From positions 1 to 52,689 of the forward strand of contig DKYS01000055.1 of the NCBI GenBank assembly GCA_002493395.1: DNA of 52,689 bases. The letters are read 5' to 3'. Under the pieces are notes generated by a model. It worked only from the letters and a program-made list of their open reading frames with translations. It had not been told where the DNA came from and did not search any database. This DNA comes from Turicibacter sp. UBA7094 (GTDB lineage: Bacteria > Bacillota_I > Bacilli_A > MOL361 > Turicibacteraceae). Shown piece after piece: positions 1 to 8,601 of the stretch (within the stretch, counting starts at the first letter, position 1; every line of letters starts with the position of its first letter). A program made the translations under genes and the position numbers.

Positions 1-162
1 CGATTCACTCACTCCTTAGCGCAGAGGTCCCATAGTTACTTCCGTTTGATTTTTCCCAAAATTGTTCGTTTCACTTCACAGATTCTGACAATTTAATGGT
101 TTAGTCATTTGTCTTACCGCCCCATCATTTTTTAAAAGAATTAGACGGTATAGGATGAAAAG

Positions 163-205
163 AATAAAAAAGATGACTCCTGTAAAATACAGAAATCATC
201 TTTTA
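163..205 (-). terminator. Intrinsic terminator after the distal murE
   Basis: A 9-bp perfect stem (aaaagatga at 168-176, tcatctttt at 196-204) has a second small stem (ctgt/acag) in its loop. On the minus strand it is followed by a T-run. It lies about 75 bases past the stop of the minus-strand murE and probably ends the hrcA-to-murE transcription region. Bases 1-160 hold no gene that I can support. Confidence 0.7.
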
Positions 206-277
206 AATAGGGCTTCTTCACTTTTTCAAAACGTCCCTCGCATCGCGATATTAGATTGGTGAGGAACCGCCGTTTGA

Positions 278-1720
278 TTATCCAATATGGAGACGTTTTC
301 GTAACATTTTTTTTGCCACTTCACGATCATCGAGTTCAATGTTTCCTTTTTTCCAATATTGAATTTTCTCATGTCCACGACCCGCAATTAAGACAATATC
401 ATTTTTCTTTGCTTTATTAATTGCCGCCTCAATTGCTTTGATTCGATCCACAATCACTTCATAAGTTTGCTGATCGATACCTTCCGTCATCTCATTTAAG
501 ATATCCACCGGATCCTCTGAGTGAGGATCATCTGTTGTGAAAATAACATCATCTGCATAATCAACAGACAATTTAGCAATCACAGGACGTTTTGTTCGAT
601 CTCGGTCTCCTGGACAACCAATTACGACCTTAACTGAATTCTTTTTAATATCATTCACGAATTCTAATACTTTTTCTACTCCATCTGGCGTATGGGCGTA
701 GTCAACAATCACCGTAAAGTCTTGTCCTTCACTAATTAGTTCCATGCGTCCATCAACTGGAGATAAACTTTTTATTAAATCAACGACTTGTGCCATTGGC
801 ATTCCCGCTGCATAGGCCGATGCCATAGCCCCTAATACATTATGCACATTAAAGATTCCAAGTAATGGCGTTTGGACTTGGTATTGTCCCTCAGGCGAAA
901 CAAGCGTAAACGTTGTTCCTGAAGTCGTCATATTAACATCCAAAGCTCTAAAATCCGCTTCCCTTTCAATAGCAAACGTATAATATGGTGTTTTATCGTG
1001 TTTAAGACGTTCAACTAATCGTCTTCCATACTCATCATCGATGTTTACAATCCCATAACCTCCAGGTTTTAACATAGTAAATAATTTATATTTCGCCTCG
1101 AAGTATTCATCCATGGTTGGATGAAAATCCAAATGTTCTGGGGTTAAGTTCGTAAATAAAGCAACTTTAAATTGACAATAATCTACACGATGAAGTTCTA
1201 ACGCATGCGATGAGACCTCGATGGCTACATTTTTAACCCCGGCCTGAACCATCTCATAAAACGTACGCTGTAAACTTAACGGTTCTGGTGTCGTATTTTT
1301 AGGTTCTAAAAAAGTCTCCCCATAACGAATCCCGTTTGTTCCAATATAACCAACATGTCCTTCAAGGCCACCTAATAAATGTTCTAAAATATAAGCAGAT
1401 GTTGTTTTCCCATTCGTTCCAGTTAGGCCAAACAACTCTAATTTTTCAGTCGGTTTATCGAAGATTAAGTGTGCAAGGCGTGGTAACTCCACTTTTGTAT
1501 CCGGTACGATAATTTGCGGAATTGTCACTCCCTCCACGGAATGTTCACATACAATGGCCACTGCCCCTGACTCTTCAGCCGCTTTAGCAAAACGATGGCC
1601 ATCCACTGTATAGCCCTTAATACAAACAAATAAATCGCCTGCTTTAACCTGACGATTGTCAGTCGCTACCCCTGTCACGTCTAAATCAAAATCTACATCA
1701 AATAGTAATTTAATATTCAT
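278..1720 (-). CDS. murE: MurE-type UDP-MurNAc-tripeptide synthetase, second (non-dcw) copy
   Basis: This Mur ligase (480 aa, normal MurE length) adds the third stem-peptide residue to UDP-MurNAc-L-Ala-D-Glu in the cytoplasm. Visible features are the N-terminal UDP-binding part (ATDNRQVKAGDLFVCIKG), the ATP P-loop TGTNGKTT at residues 100-107, the lysine of EAKYKLF near residue 210 that is carbamylated in this family, HNVLGAMA near 293-300, and GRGHEK near the C-terminus. The amino-acid recognition motif, DNPR in meso-DAP enzymes, reads DDPH at residues 397-400. That is closer to the D(D/N)P(N/A) pattern of lysine enzymes, but the histidine is unusual. The gene starts 4 bases past the mtaB stop, so it is probably co-transcribed with mtaB, rsmE and prmA. 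A second murE with DNPR lies in the dcw cluster of this window. The Mur ligase call is secure; the substrate is not. Confidence 0.93.
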   Translation of the reverse strand: MNIKLLFDVDFDLDVTGVATDNRQVKAGDLFVCIKGYTVDGHRFAKAAEESGAVAIVCEHSVEGVTIPQIIVPDTKVELPRLAHLIFDKPTEKLELFGLTGTNGKTTSAYILEHLLGGLEGHVGYIGTNGIRYGETFLEPKNTTPEPLSLQRTFYEMVQAGVKNVAIEVSSHALELHRVDYCQFKVALFTNLTPEHLDFHPTMDEYFEAKYKLFTMLKPGGYGIVNIDDEYGRRLVERLKHDKTPYYTFAIEREADFRALDVNMTTSGTTFTLVSPEGQYQVQTPLLGIFNVHNVLGAMASAYAAGMPMAQVVDLIKSLSPVDGRMELISEGQDFTVIVDYAHTPDGVEKVLEFVNDIKKNSVKVVIGCPGDRDRTKRPVIAKLSVDYADDVIFTTDDPHSEDPVDILNEMTEGIDQQTYEVIVDRIKAIEAAINKAKKNDIVLIAGRGHEKIQYWKKGNIELDDREVAKKMLRKRLHIG

Positions 1721-1724
1721 CGTG

Positions 1725-3038
1725 TCACCCCTCAGTTATCATTATTTCGCCCTGACAAATTGGATAATCTGCTCTTACAATCTTCACCGGAATAACCTCC
1801 CCAATTAAATCAGGTTCTCCCTTGAATTCTACTTTAACATAGTTACTTGCATGCCCAACTAAATATCCTTCTTTCGTATGAGATTTTTCCTCAGGAATGA
1901 CCTGTAGAACTTTCCCCTCACACGAACTTGCATATTCTTTTGCTAACTGCTCACTTAATGCTAACAATTGATTCACACGCATCGATTTGATTAATTCAGG
2001 AACTTGGTTTTCCATACGTGCCGCTGGGGTCCCATTACGCACAGAATACGGGAACACGTGTAACTCAGAAAAACCAATCCGTTTAATCGTTTCTAGTGTT
2101 TCATTAAAGAGTTCTTCTGTTTCACCAGGGAAACCAACAATGACATCTGTCGTAATGGCTAAGTTATCAAAAAGATTTCGTAATTCTGCGACCTTTTCTT
2201 CAAACTCTGCTAATGTATAAGGACGCTTCATCCCTTTTAAAATCTGATTTGATCCCGCCTGAATTGGCATATGTAAATGGTTAACAATTTTATCCGATTT
2301 TTTCATAGCAGCGATCACGTCATCTGTTACCTCAGAGGCTTCGATAGAAGAAATTCGAATACGTTTAAGTCCTTCAATTTCTACAAGGTCCATTAATAAT
2401 TTACCAAAACTATAATCTTCCAAATCTTCACCGTATGCGGCGGTATGAATTCCTGTTAAAACGACTTCACAGTGCCCATGGTCAACTAATTGTTTAACTT
2501 GTTCAATAACAACTTCCGGTTTCTGTGAACGAACAGTTCCGCGTGCCCATGGAATAATACAGTACGTACAAAAGTTATTACACCCATCTTGAATCTTTAA
2601 GGTCGCACGTGTACGATCTGAAAACTGTGTCACGTTCAATGTTTCAAAACCATCCACTTTAAAGACGTTTTGAATATGTGAAATCGGCTGACGCTCTTCA
2701 CGATATTTTTTTACAAGCGCCGGAATTTGATCCCGCCCATTCGTCCCAATGACAATATCAACCCCATCAATATCCATAATTTCTTTCGGTTTTGTTTGCG
2801 CGTAACATCCCATGACACACATAACAGCCTCTGGATTTCGACGAATGGCTCGACGAATGACTTGACGACTTTTTTTATCTCCAGTATTCGTAACGGTACA
2901 CGTATTAATGATATAAACATCCGCTACTTCCTTAAAATCAACCTTCTCATACCCCTCGTTTTTAAATAACTCCCACACGGCTTCTGTTTCATAATGATTT
3001 ACTTTACATCCTAACGTATGAAATGCTACAGTTGGCAT
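1725..3038 (-). CDS. mtaB: tRNA (N6-threonylcarbamoyladenosine(37)-C2)-methylthiotransferase MtaB
   Basis: This radical-SAM methylthiotransferase converts t6A37 to ms2t6A37 in tRNAs that read ANN codons. The UPF0004 domain carries its three cluster cysteines at residues 11 (LGCKVNHYET), 47 (INTCTVTN) and 78 (MGCYAQ). The radical-SAM CxxxCxxC motif (CNNFCTYC) is at 153-160. The C-terminal ~60 residues fit a TRAM RNA-binding domain. The length of 437 aa is usual for the B. subtilis YqeV/MtaB group rather than MiaB. It follows rsmE by 33 bases and precedes murE by 4, the same dnaJ-prmA-rsmE-mtaB order as in Bacillus. Confidence 0.94.
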   Translation of the reverse strand: MPTVAFHTLGCKVNHYETEAVWELFKNEGYEKVDFKEVADVYIINTCTVTNTGDKKSRQVIRRAIRRNPEAVMCVMGCYAQTKPKEIMDIDGVDIVIGTNGRDQIPALVKKYREERQPISHIQNVFKVDGFETLNVTQFSDRTRATLKIQDGCNNFCTYCIIPWARGTVRSQKPEVVIEQVKQLVDHGHCEVVLTGIHTAAYGEDLEDYSFGKLLMDLVEIEGLKRIRISSIEASEVTDDVIAAMKKSDKIVNHLHMPIQAGSNQILKGMKRPYTLAEFEEKVAELRNLFDNLAITTDVIVGFPGETEELFNETLETIKRIGFSELHVFPYSVRNGTPAARMENQVPELIKSMRVNQLLALSEQLAKEYASSCEGKVLQVIPEEKSHTKEGYLVGHASNYVKVEFKGEPDLIGEVIPVKIVRADYPICQGEIMITEG

Positions 3039-3071
3039 TCACATCAATCCTTTCGCTTTTCTTGTTGTTAT

Positions 3072-3818
3072 TTAAAGTTCAATCGCGTAAGAAATAGCAC
3101 TCATCACGTAGATAGGGGCTGTTTCTGTTCTTAAAATACGAGCTCCTAATGCACATGGTTTAAATCCTGACTCCACCAATAAACGCTCCTCATTTTCACT
3201 AATCCCACCTTCTGGACCAATGATGATAATCATTTTTCCTCCGGGTGAAATCTCATTTAATGATTGTCTTAATTGAGATAATTGACCTTTTTTCGCTACT
3301 TCTTCATAAGCGAATAAACAGACATCATAATCTGAGACTTTAGCGATTAACTGTTTTAATGAATGAACCGGTTGAACTTCAGGTACCATCTGGCGGTGTG
3401 ACTGCTCCGCTGCTTCCTTGGCAATTTTATTCCACCGCTCGACTTTTTTTAGCGATTTTTTCTCATCTAATTTAACGACTGATCGTTCCATGCTTAACGG
3501 AATAAATTGACTTGCTCCACATTCCGTTGCTTTTTGAATTACCCATTCAAACTTATCCCCCTTTGGCAAGCCCTGCGCAATGGTAACCTCAATGGGTAAT
3601 TCGGTTTGAGCTACTAACTTAGAGTCTAATTTAACTTTAACCACCTGTCCATCGATTTGCTCCACTGTCGATAAATAGCAAACTTTGTCCTCGTCGCAAA
3701 CGATGATTTGATCAGAAGGTTCCATTCTCATCACACGTGTGATGTGATGGGCGTCATCTCCTGTAATTGTCGCCGTCTGTCCTTGAAATTGGTTGTTTTT
3801 CAAAAAATAACGTTGCAC
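3072..3818 (-). CDS. rsmE: 16S rRNA (uracil(1498)-N3)-methyltransferase RsmE
   Basis: This SPOUT-class methyltransferase methylates U1498 of 16S rRNA in the assembled 30S subunit. The 248-aa protein has the N-terminal PUA-like part (HHITRVMRM) and the C-terminal SAM knot: IIIIGPEGGISENEE and the family signature LGARILRTETA near the end. The length is typical. It starts 34 bases after prmA and lies in the conserved prmA-rsmE-mtaB order, so co-transcription is likely. Confidence 0.94.
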   Translation of the reverse strand: MQRYFLKNNQFQGQTATITGDDAHHITRVMRMEPSDQIIVCDEDKVCYLSTVEQIDGQVVKVKLDSKLVAQTELPIEVTIAQGLPKGDKFEWVIQKATECGASQFIPLSMERSVVKLDEKKSLKKVERWNKIAKEAAEQSHRQMVPEVQPVHSLKQLIAKVSDYDVCLFAYEEVAKKGQLSQLRQSLNEISPGGKMIIIIGPEGGISENEERLLVESGFKPCALGARILRTETAPIYVMSAISYAIEL

Positions 3819-3852
3819 CTTTTAACCTCCTACCGTTATTTCTCTTTATTTT

Positions 3853-4785
3853 CTACACTTCCTGGGGGATTGCCACAATCGCTACCCAGCCATTCTTTTC
3901 TCTAACTTCAGAGATAGTAAACCCATGTTCTAATAAGGCCGTTATTACCGATTCCTTTTCATGATCTACAATTCCCGAACAAATAAATGGGCACCCTGGC
4001 ATTAAGACTTTCCTTACATCCGCCAACATCCCAATAATAATCGGTGCTAAAATATTCGCAACCATAAGGGTTGGCTTTTCCTTAAGTGCACTTACTCCAT
4101 CAATTAAATTATTTTTTTCAACAACGATATTTTGACACGCATTCAAATCAACATTTTCTTTCGCACGAATAACGGCCATGGCATCTAAATCAACCGCATA
4201 AACAGATTTTGCTCCTAATTTAGAAGCAGCGATCGCTAAAACACCCGAACCAGTTCCAACATCTACCACAACCTGATGGTTATCCACGTATTCCTCAATC
4301 AATTCCAAACACAACTGAGTAGTTTCATGTGTTCCAGATCCAAACGCCATTCCCGGATCTAACAAGATTTCCACAATCGTTGGATCCAAAGTTGGTTCCA
4401 ACCAAGAAGGCTTAATGACTAATCGATCCGTCACCTCAATCGGCTGGTAGTGTTTTTTCCAACTATTCGCCCAATCTTCCTCATCTAATTGACGAATTTC
4501 TAAATGCTGATGCGATTGATTTAAATTTAATAACTGTGTACGTACATACTCTAACTGATGCTCAATATCAGGGGTGACTGCCAAATATCCTTTAATGATC
4601 ACCCCTTCTTTTGGATAATCATCGGGATTTAGACGATAAATCTCACCAAATTGATCTTCGTGTGCTTCTGTTAATGTATTTGAATCTTCAACTAAGACTC
4701 CCTTTGAACCCGCCTCAATAAAAATATTACTTACTAAATCAAATACCTCATGTGTCGTATGAAAACTTAATTCTAACCAGTTCAT
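3853..4785 (-). CDS. prmA: Ribosomal protein L11 methyltransferase PrmA
   Basis: This SAM-dependent enzyme trimethylates lysines and the N-terminus of ribosomal protein L11. The 310-aa protein opens with the typical substrate-recognition domain (MNWLELSFHTT). The Rossmann methyltransferase core follows, with SAM motif I VVDVGTGSGVLAIAAS near residue 172, an acidic SAM-ribose end YAVDLD, and the VANILAPI motif. An extended -10 lies about 80 bases upstream, after the dnaJ gene. prmA may therefore be read both from its own promoter and from any other transcript entering the cluster; the dnaJ terminator itself lies beyond dnaJ and precedes this promoter. Confidence 0.94.
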   Translation of the reverse strand: MNWLELSFHTTHEVFDLVSNIFIEAGSKGVLVEDSNTLTEAHEDQFGEIYRLNPDDYPKEGVIIKGYLAVTPDIEHQLEYVRTQLLNLNQSHQHLEIRQLDEEDWANSWKKHYQPIEVTDRLVIKPSWLEPTLDPTIVEILLDPGMAFGSGTHETTQLCLELIEEYVDNHQVVVDVGTGSGVLAIAASKLGAKSVYAVDLDAMAVIRAKENVDLNACQNIVVEKNNLIDGVSALKEKPTLMVANILAPIIIGMLADVRKVLMPGCPFICSGIVDHEKESVITALLEHGFTISEVREKNGWVAIVAIPQEV

Positions 4786-4865
4786 CGCGTCACCTCGATT
4801 CTAAATTGTTGAGCTAGCTATCACTCATTGGTTTCTATCTTTCTAGCCGCCTTTTATATTTTTTT

Positions 4866-4874
4866 ATTATATCA
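4866..4874 (-). promoter_or_regulatory. Candidate extended -10 promoter for prmA
   Basis: The minus strand carries TGATATAAT, a perfect TATAAT with the TG extension, about 80 bases before the prmA start. No good -35 stands at 16-18 bases, which is tolerable for an extended -10. It lies between the dnaJ terminator and prmA. Confidence 0.5.
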
Positions 4875-4927
4875 CAAAATGGGGTAAACATAAAATTTTG
4901 TCACTTTGTTCCCCGAAAAAATCACTC

Positions 4928-4962
4928 AAAAAAAAGGTTGCAAGATAGTCTATCTCGCAACC
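4928..4962 (-). terminator. Intrinsic terminator after dnaJ
   Basis: A 12-base stem with one mismatch (ggttgcaagata at 4936-4947, tatctcgcaacc at 4951-4962) is followed on the minus strand by eight T. It begins 7 bases past the dnaJ stop and closes the heat-shock operon. Confidence 0.85.
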
Positions 4963-4969
4963 CCTTCAC

Positions 4970-6112
4970 TTATTTAAATGCCTTTTTTAAACGGTCCCAA
5001 ATTGATCCCGTTTTATCTTCTAATTGATCAAATTCATGCAACAATTCTCGTTGACGATGATTTACCTTTTTAGGTACAACAAGTTTAACCTTCACATATA
5101 AATCTCCCGTCATTTCTCGATTGATGTATTTAACACCTTTATTACGTATTCTAAACTCTGTTCCCGGTTGTGTTCCCTCTGGAATTTTTAACGCTACTTT
5201 ACCGTTTAGAGTTGGAACTTCGACCTCTGCGCCAAGAGCTGCTTGAGAGAATGAAATTGGAACCTCACAACGTAAGTCATATCCATCTCGAGTAAAGAAA
5301 TCATGTGGTAATACGCGGAATGCGACATATAAATCTCCGCTTGGACCACCATTTCTTCCAGCTTCTCCTTGTCCGCTTAGACGAATTTGTTGGCCATCAT
5401 CAATTCCCGCTGGAACTTTAACTTCAATTGTTTTCGTTTTATTGATCGTTCCACGGCCGTGACAAGAATCACAGCGATGTTTAATTTTCTTACCGTCCCC
5501 ATGACAATCTGGACAAACCGTTTGCGTTTGAACACGTCCTAAAATCGTATTTTGAACTTCTGTGACGCGACCACTACCTTGACATCTTGAACATGTTTCA
5601 ATATCATCTTTTGAACGCGCACCACTTCCGCCACATTTTGTACACTCTTCTTCGCGTGTCACTGAAATTTCTTTTGTTGCACCAAAGGCTGCTTCTTCAA
5701 AAGAAATCGTAACCGATTGTTGTAAGTCATTTCCGCGTTGTGGAGCATTTGGATTACGTCGGCTCGCTCCTCCACCAAAGCCTCCAAATCCGCCTCCAAA
5801 CATACTTTCAAAAATATCGCCAATATCTTCAAACCCTCCAGCTCCGCCAAAACCTCCGAAGCCTCCAAATCCGCCTTGTCCACCAAATCCTTCGGCTCCA
5901 GCATGCCCGAATTGATCATACGCAGCACGTTTTTGTTCATCGCTTAGCACATCGTAGGCCTCTTGAACCTCTTTAAATTTTTCTTCTGCATTTTCTTCTT
6001 TTGAAACGTCCGGATGGTATTGTTTCGCTAATTTACGATATGCACGTTTAATTTCGACATCACTTGCTGTTTTTGAAACCCCAAGGATTTCATAATAATC
6101 ACGTTTTGCCAT
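4970..6112 (-). CDS. dnaJ: Chaperone DnaJ (Hsp40)
   Basis: This is the co-chaperone that delivers unfolded substrates to DnaK and stimulates its ATPase. The 380-aa protein has all type I regions: the J domain with HPD at residues 33-35, a Gly/Phe-rich linker (GGFGGFGG repeats, roughly 75-115), four zinc-binding CxxCxGxG repeats (CTKCGGSG, CSRCQGSG, CPDCHGDG, CDSCHGRG), and the C-terminal substrate-binding domain. It is the last gene of hrcA-grpE-dnaK-dnaJ. A strong hairpin separates it from dnaK, so DnaJ is probably made from readthrough and at a lower level than DnaK. Confidence 0.97.
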   Translation of the reverse strand: MAKRDYYEILGVSKTASDVEIKRAYRKLAKQYHPDVSKEENAEEKFKEVQEAYDVLSDEQKRAAYDQFGHAGAEGFGGQGGFGGFGGFGGAGGFEDIGDIFESMFGGGFGGFGGGASRRNPNAPQRGNDLQQSVTISFEEAAFGATKEISVTREEECTKCGGSGARSKDDIETCSRCQGSGRVTEVQNTILGRVQTQTVCPDCHGDGKKIKHRCDSCHGRGTINKTKTIEVKVPAGIDDGQQIRLSGQGEAGRNGGPSGDLYVAFRVLPHDFFTRDGYDLRCEVPISFSQAALGAEVEVPTLNGKVALKIPEGTQPGTEFRIRNKGVKYINREMTGDLYVKVKLVVPKKVNHRQRELLHEFDQLEDKTGSIWDRLKKAFK

Positions 6113-6151
6113 GTCTTTACCCTCCTTCTTCTACTTTCCTAACTATATCAT

Positions 6152-6188
6152 AAAAAAAAGTCAAAGTCATAGTAGACTTTGACTTTTT
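6152..6188 (-). terminator. Hairpin between dnaK and dnaJ
   Basis: A 14-bp perfect stem (aaaaagtcaaagtc at 6155-6168, gactttgacttttt at 6175-6188, loop atagta) is followed by a T-run on the minus strand. It sits inside the heat-shock operon, so it should act as a partial terminator or mRNA-end stabiliser that sets the DnaK:DnaJ ratio (inference). Confidence 0.75.
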
Positions 6189-6197
6189 ACTTTTTTA

Positions 6198-8006
6198 TTA
6201 TACTTCTTTATATTCAGCGTCTACAACTGAATCATCGCCTGAATTTCCTTCACCTTGAGCAGCTCCTGCTGCCTCAGCTGCTTTTGAATAAACACGAACA
6301 GCTAATTCTTGTGCTACTTTTTCAAGCTCTTCTTTTTTCGCTTTAATTTCATCCACATTACCTTCGCTTAATGCTTTTTCTAATGCTTCAACACCAGCTT
6401 CAACTTTAGATTTTTCTTCAGCTGTTACCTCGTCACCTAATTCGCTCACTGATTTTTGCGCTGCAAAAATTAATTGCTCTGCTTCATTACGAATTTCTGC
6501 TTGCTCTTTACGTTTTGCATCCGCATCCGCATTTTCTTCTGCTTCACGAACCATGCGATCGATTTCTTCATCTGTTAATCCTGAACCTGAAGTAATCGTA
6601 ATACGTTGTTCTTTTTGTGTTCCTAAATCTTTCGCTTTAACATTTACGATACCATTTGCGTCAATATCAAATGTTACTTCGATTTGAGGAATTCCGCGTG
6701 GTGCCGCTGGGATATCTCCTAATTGGAAGCGTCCTAATGTTTTATTATCACTTGCCATTGGGCGTTCCCCTTGTAAAACATGGATATCTACAGCTGGTTG
6801 GTTATCTGCTGCTGTTGAGAAAACTTGTGATTTTGAAGTTGGAATTGTTGTATTACGTGGGATTAAAACAGTCATAACTTGTCCCATTGTTTCAATACCT
6901 AAAGATAAAGGTGTTACGTCTAATAATAAGATGTCTTTAACATCCCCTTGTAAAACCCCACCTTGAATAGCAGCACCCATTGCAACTACTTCATCAGGGT
7001 TTACTCCTTTATTAGGTTCTTTTCCTAATTCATTTTTAATCGCGGCTTGAACAGCTGGAATACGAGTCGATCCACCAACTAATAATACTTGATCTAAGTC
7101 ATTTGCTGTCATTTTAGCATCTTTTAAGGCTTGACGAACTGGTCCCATTGTACGTTCTACTAATGGTGCAGTCATTGCATCAAATTGTGCACGAGATAAC
7201 GTTTTTTCTAAGTGTAATGGTCCTGTTGCATTCATTGAAATGAATGGTAACGAGATTTGAACAGATGTTACTCCAGATAAGTCTTTTTTCGCTTTTTCAG
7301 CTGCATCTTTTAAACGTTGCATCGCCATTTTATCTGCTGATAAGTCAACTCCCGTTTCTGATTTAAATTCTTTAACTAACCAGTCAATGATAACTTGGTC
7401 AAAGTCATCTCCACCTAAGCGGTTATCCCCAGCTGTTGCTAAAACTTCAAATGTTCCATCAGCTAAGTCTAGGATAGAAACGTCAAATGTTCCTCCACCT
7501 AAATCGTAAACTAAAATAATTTGTTCTTTATCTGTTTTATCTAAACCGTAAGCTAACGCTGCAGCTGTTGGTTCGTTGATAATACGTTTAACATCTAAAC
7601 CTGCAATACGTCCTGCATCTTTTGTTGCTTGACGTTCTGCGTCATTGAAATAAGCTGGAACGGTAATTACTGCTTCTGTTACAGTTTCACCTAAATAAGC
7701 TTCAGCTGTTGCTTTTAAATTTTGTAAAATAATTGCTGAGATTTCTTGTGGCGTATATTCTTTTCCTTCGATTGTCACTTTATGGTTTGTTCCCATATGA
7801 CGTTTAATTGACATAATAGTATTTGGGTTTGTAATCGCCTGACGTTTTGCTACATCCCCAACTTGACGTTCATCACCTTTAAATGATACGACTGATGGTG
7901 TTGTACGAGATCCTTCTGGATTAGCAATAACTTTTGCTTCTCCACCTTCCATAACAGAGACACATGAATTTGTTGTTCCTAAATCGATACCAATAATTTT
8001 ACCCAT
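6198..8006 (-). CDS. dnaK: Chaperone DnaK (Hsp70)
   Basis: This is the ATP-dependent Hsp70 chaperone. The 602-aa protein starts with the actin-fold phosphate loop IGIDLGTTNSCVSV. It has the Hsp70 signatures VYDLGGGTFDVSIL and VLLVGGSTRIPAVQ, the linker DVTPLSLGIET and the substrate domain (ITITSGSGLTDEEI). The helical lid ends in the acidic tail VVDAEYKEV. The Firmicute-type shortened nucleotide-binding domain explains its length relative to E. coli. It lies 25 bases after grpE and is controlled by HrcA/CIRCE at the head of the operon. Confidence 0.98.
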   Translation of the reverse strand: MGKIIGIDLGTTNSCVSVMEGGEAKVIANPEGSRTTPSVVSFKGDERQVGDVAKRQAITNPNTIMSIKRHMGTNHKVTIEGKEYTPQEISAIILQNLKATAEAYLGETVTEAVITVPAYFNDAERQATKDAGRIAGLDVKRIINEPTAAALAYGLDKTDKEQIILVYDLGGGTFDVSILDLADGTFEVLATAGDNRLGGDDFDQVIIDWLVKEFKSETGVDLSADKMAMQRLKDAAEKAKKDLSGVTSVQISLPFISMNATGPLHLEKTLSRAQFDAMTAPLVERTMGPVRQALKDAKMTANDLDQVLLVGGSTRIPAVQAAIKNELGKEPNKGVNPDEVVAMGAAIQGGVLQGDVKDILLLDVTPLSLGIETMGQVMTVLIPRNTTIPTSKSQVFSTAADNQPAVDIHVLQGERPMASDNKTLGRFQLGDIPAAPRGIPQIEVTFDIDANGIVNVKAKDLGTQKEQRITITSGSGLTDEEIDRMVREAEENADADAKRKEQAEIRNEAEQLIFAAQKSVSELGDEVTAEEKSKVEAGVEALEKALSEGNVDEIKAKKEELEKVAQELAVRVYSKAAEAAGAAQGEGNSGDDSVVDAEYKEV

Positions 8007-8031
8007 AGAGATTCATCCTCCTAATCTATTT

Positions 8032-8598
8032 TTATTCGCTTACTTTCACCATTGATGGGCGAATGACGCGATCTTTTAACTTATAACCTTTTTGTAATTC
8101 CTGTAAAACAATACCTGATGCAACACCTTCAACTGACTCTTGCATCACCGCTTGATGCACCGTTGGATCAAAGGCCACACCTTCAGCCTCAATGGCCTCT
8201 ACTCCTTCTTGTTTTAGAGCTTCTACAAGTTGGGCATGGATCATTTTGAATCCTGTTAAAAATGTTTTAGTACTTTCGTCTTCTACTGTCGCAGCCAAAG
8301 CACGTTCAAAGTTATCAATCGCTGGAATAATGCTTGTTACGATTGATTGTGAACGATACTTCATCTCGCGCGTACGTTCTTCATTCATTCGGCGTTTAAA
8401 GTTTTCAAGTTCAGCCGCATTACGCAATAACTGATCTTTTAACTCTTCGATTTGTTGCTTTAAACGCTCCGTTTCTGAAACTTCCTCAACAACCTCTGTT
8501 ACCTCTTCAGTTTCTTGGCAGCACGTTGATTCATTTTCTTCTGCGATTGCTTCCTCTAATTCCTCAACTGATTGGGCTTCTTTATTCAATCGTCCCAC
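8032..8598 (-). CDS. grpE: Nucleotide exchange factor GrpE
   Basis: GrpE releases ADP from DnaK. The 188-aa protein has an acidic, probably disordered N-terminus rich in Glu, then a long coiled coil (roughly 45-100, including LLRNAAELENFKRR, a GrpE signature). The C-terminal beta domain ends with GYKLKDRVIRPSMVKVS, also a family hallmark. It starts 3 bases past the hrcA stop, in the usual hrcA-grpE-dnaK-dnaJ operon. Confidence 0.96.
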   Translation of the reverse strand: MGRLNKEAQSVEELEEAIAEENESTCCQETEEVTEVVEEVSETERLKQQIEELKDQLLRNAAELENFKRRMNEERTREMKYRSQSIVTSIIPAIDNFERALAATVEDESTKTFLTGFKMIHAQLVEALKQEGVEAIEAEGVAFDPTVHQAVMQESVEGVASGIVLQELQKGYKLKDRVIRPSMVKVSE

Positions 8599-8601
8599 CT
8601 C

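Noticed and set aside
1..160. Possible gene or RNA at the left end of the window
   Set aside because: No frame of useful length, start signal or RNA motif is visible in this stretch.
5659..5976. Overlapping frames and glycine repeats inside dnaJ
   Set aside because: The repeated sequence is the Gly/Phe linker of DnaJ; the other frames are its shadows.
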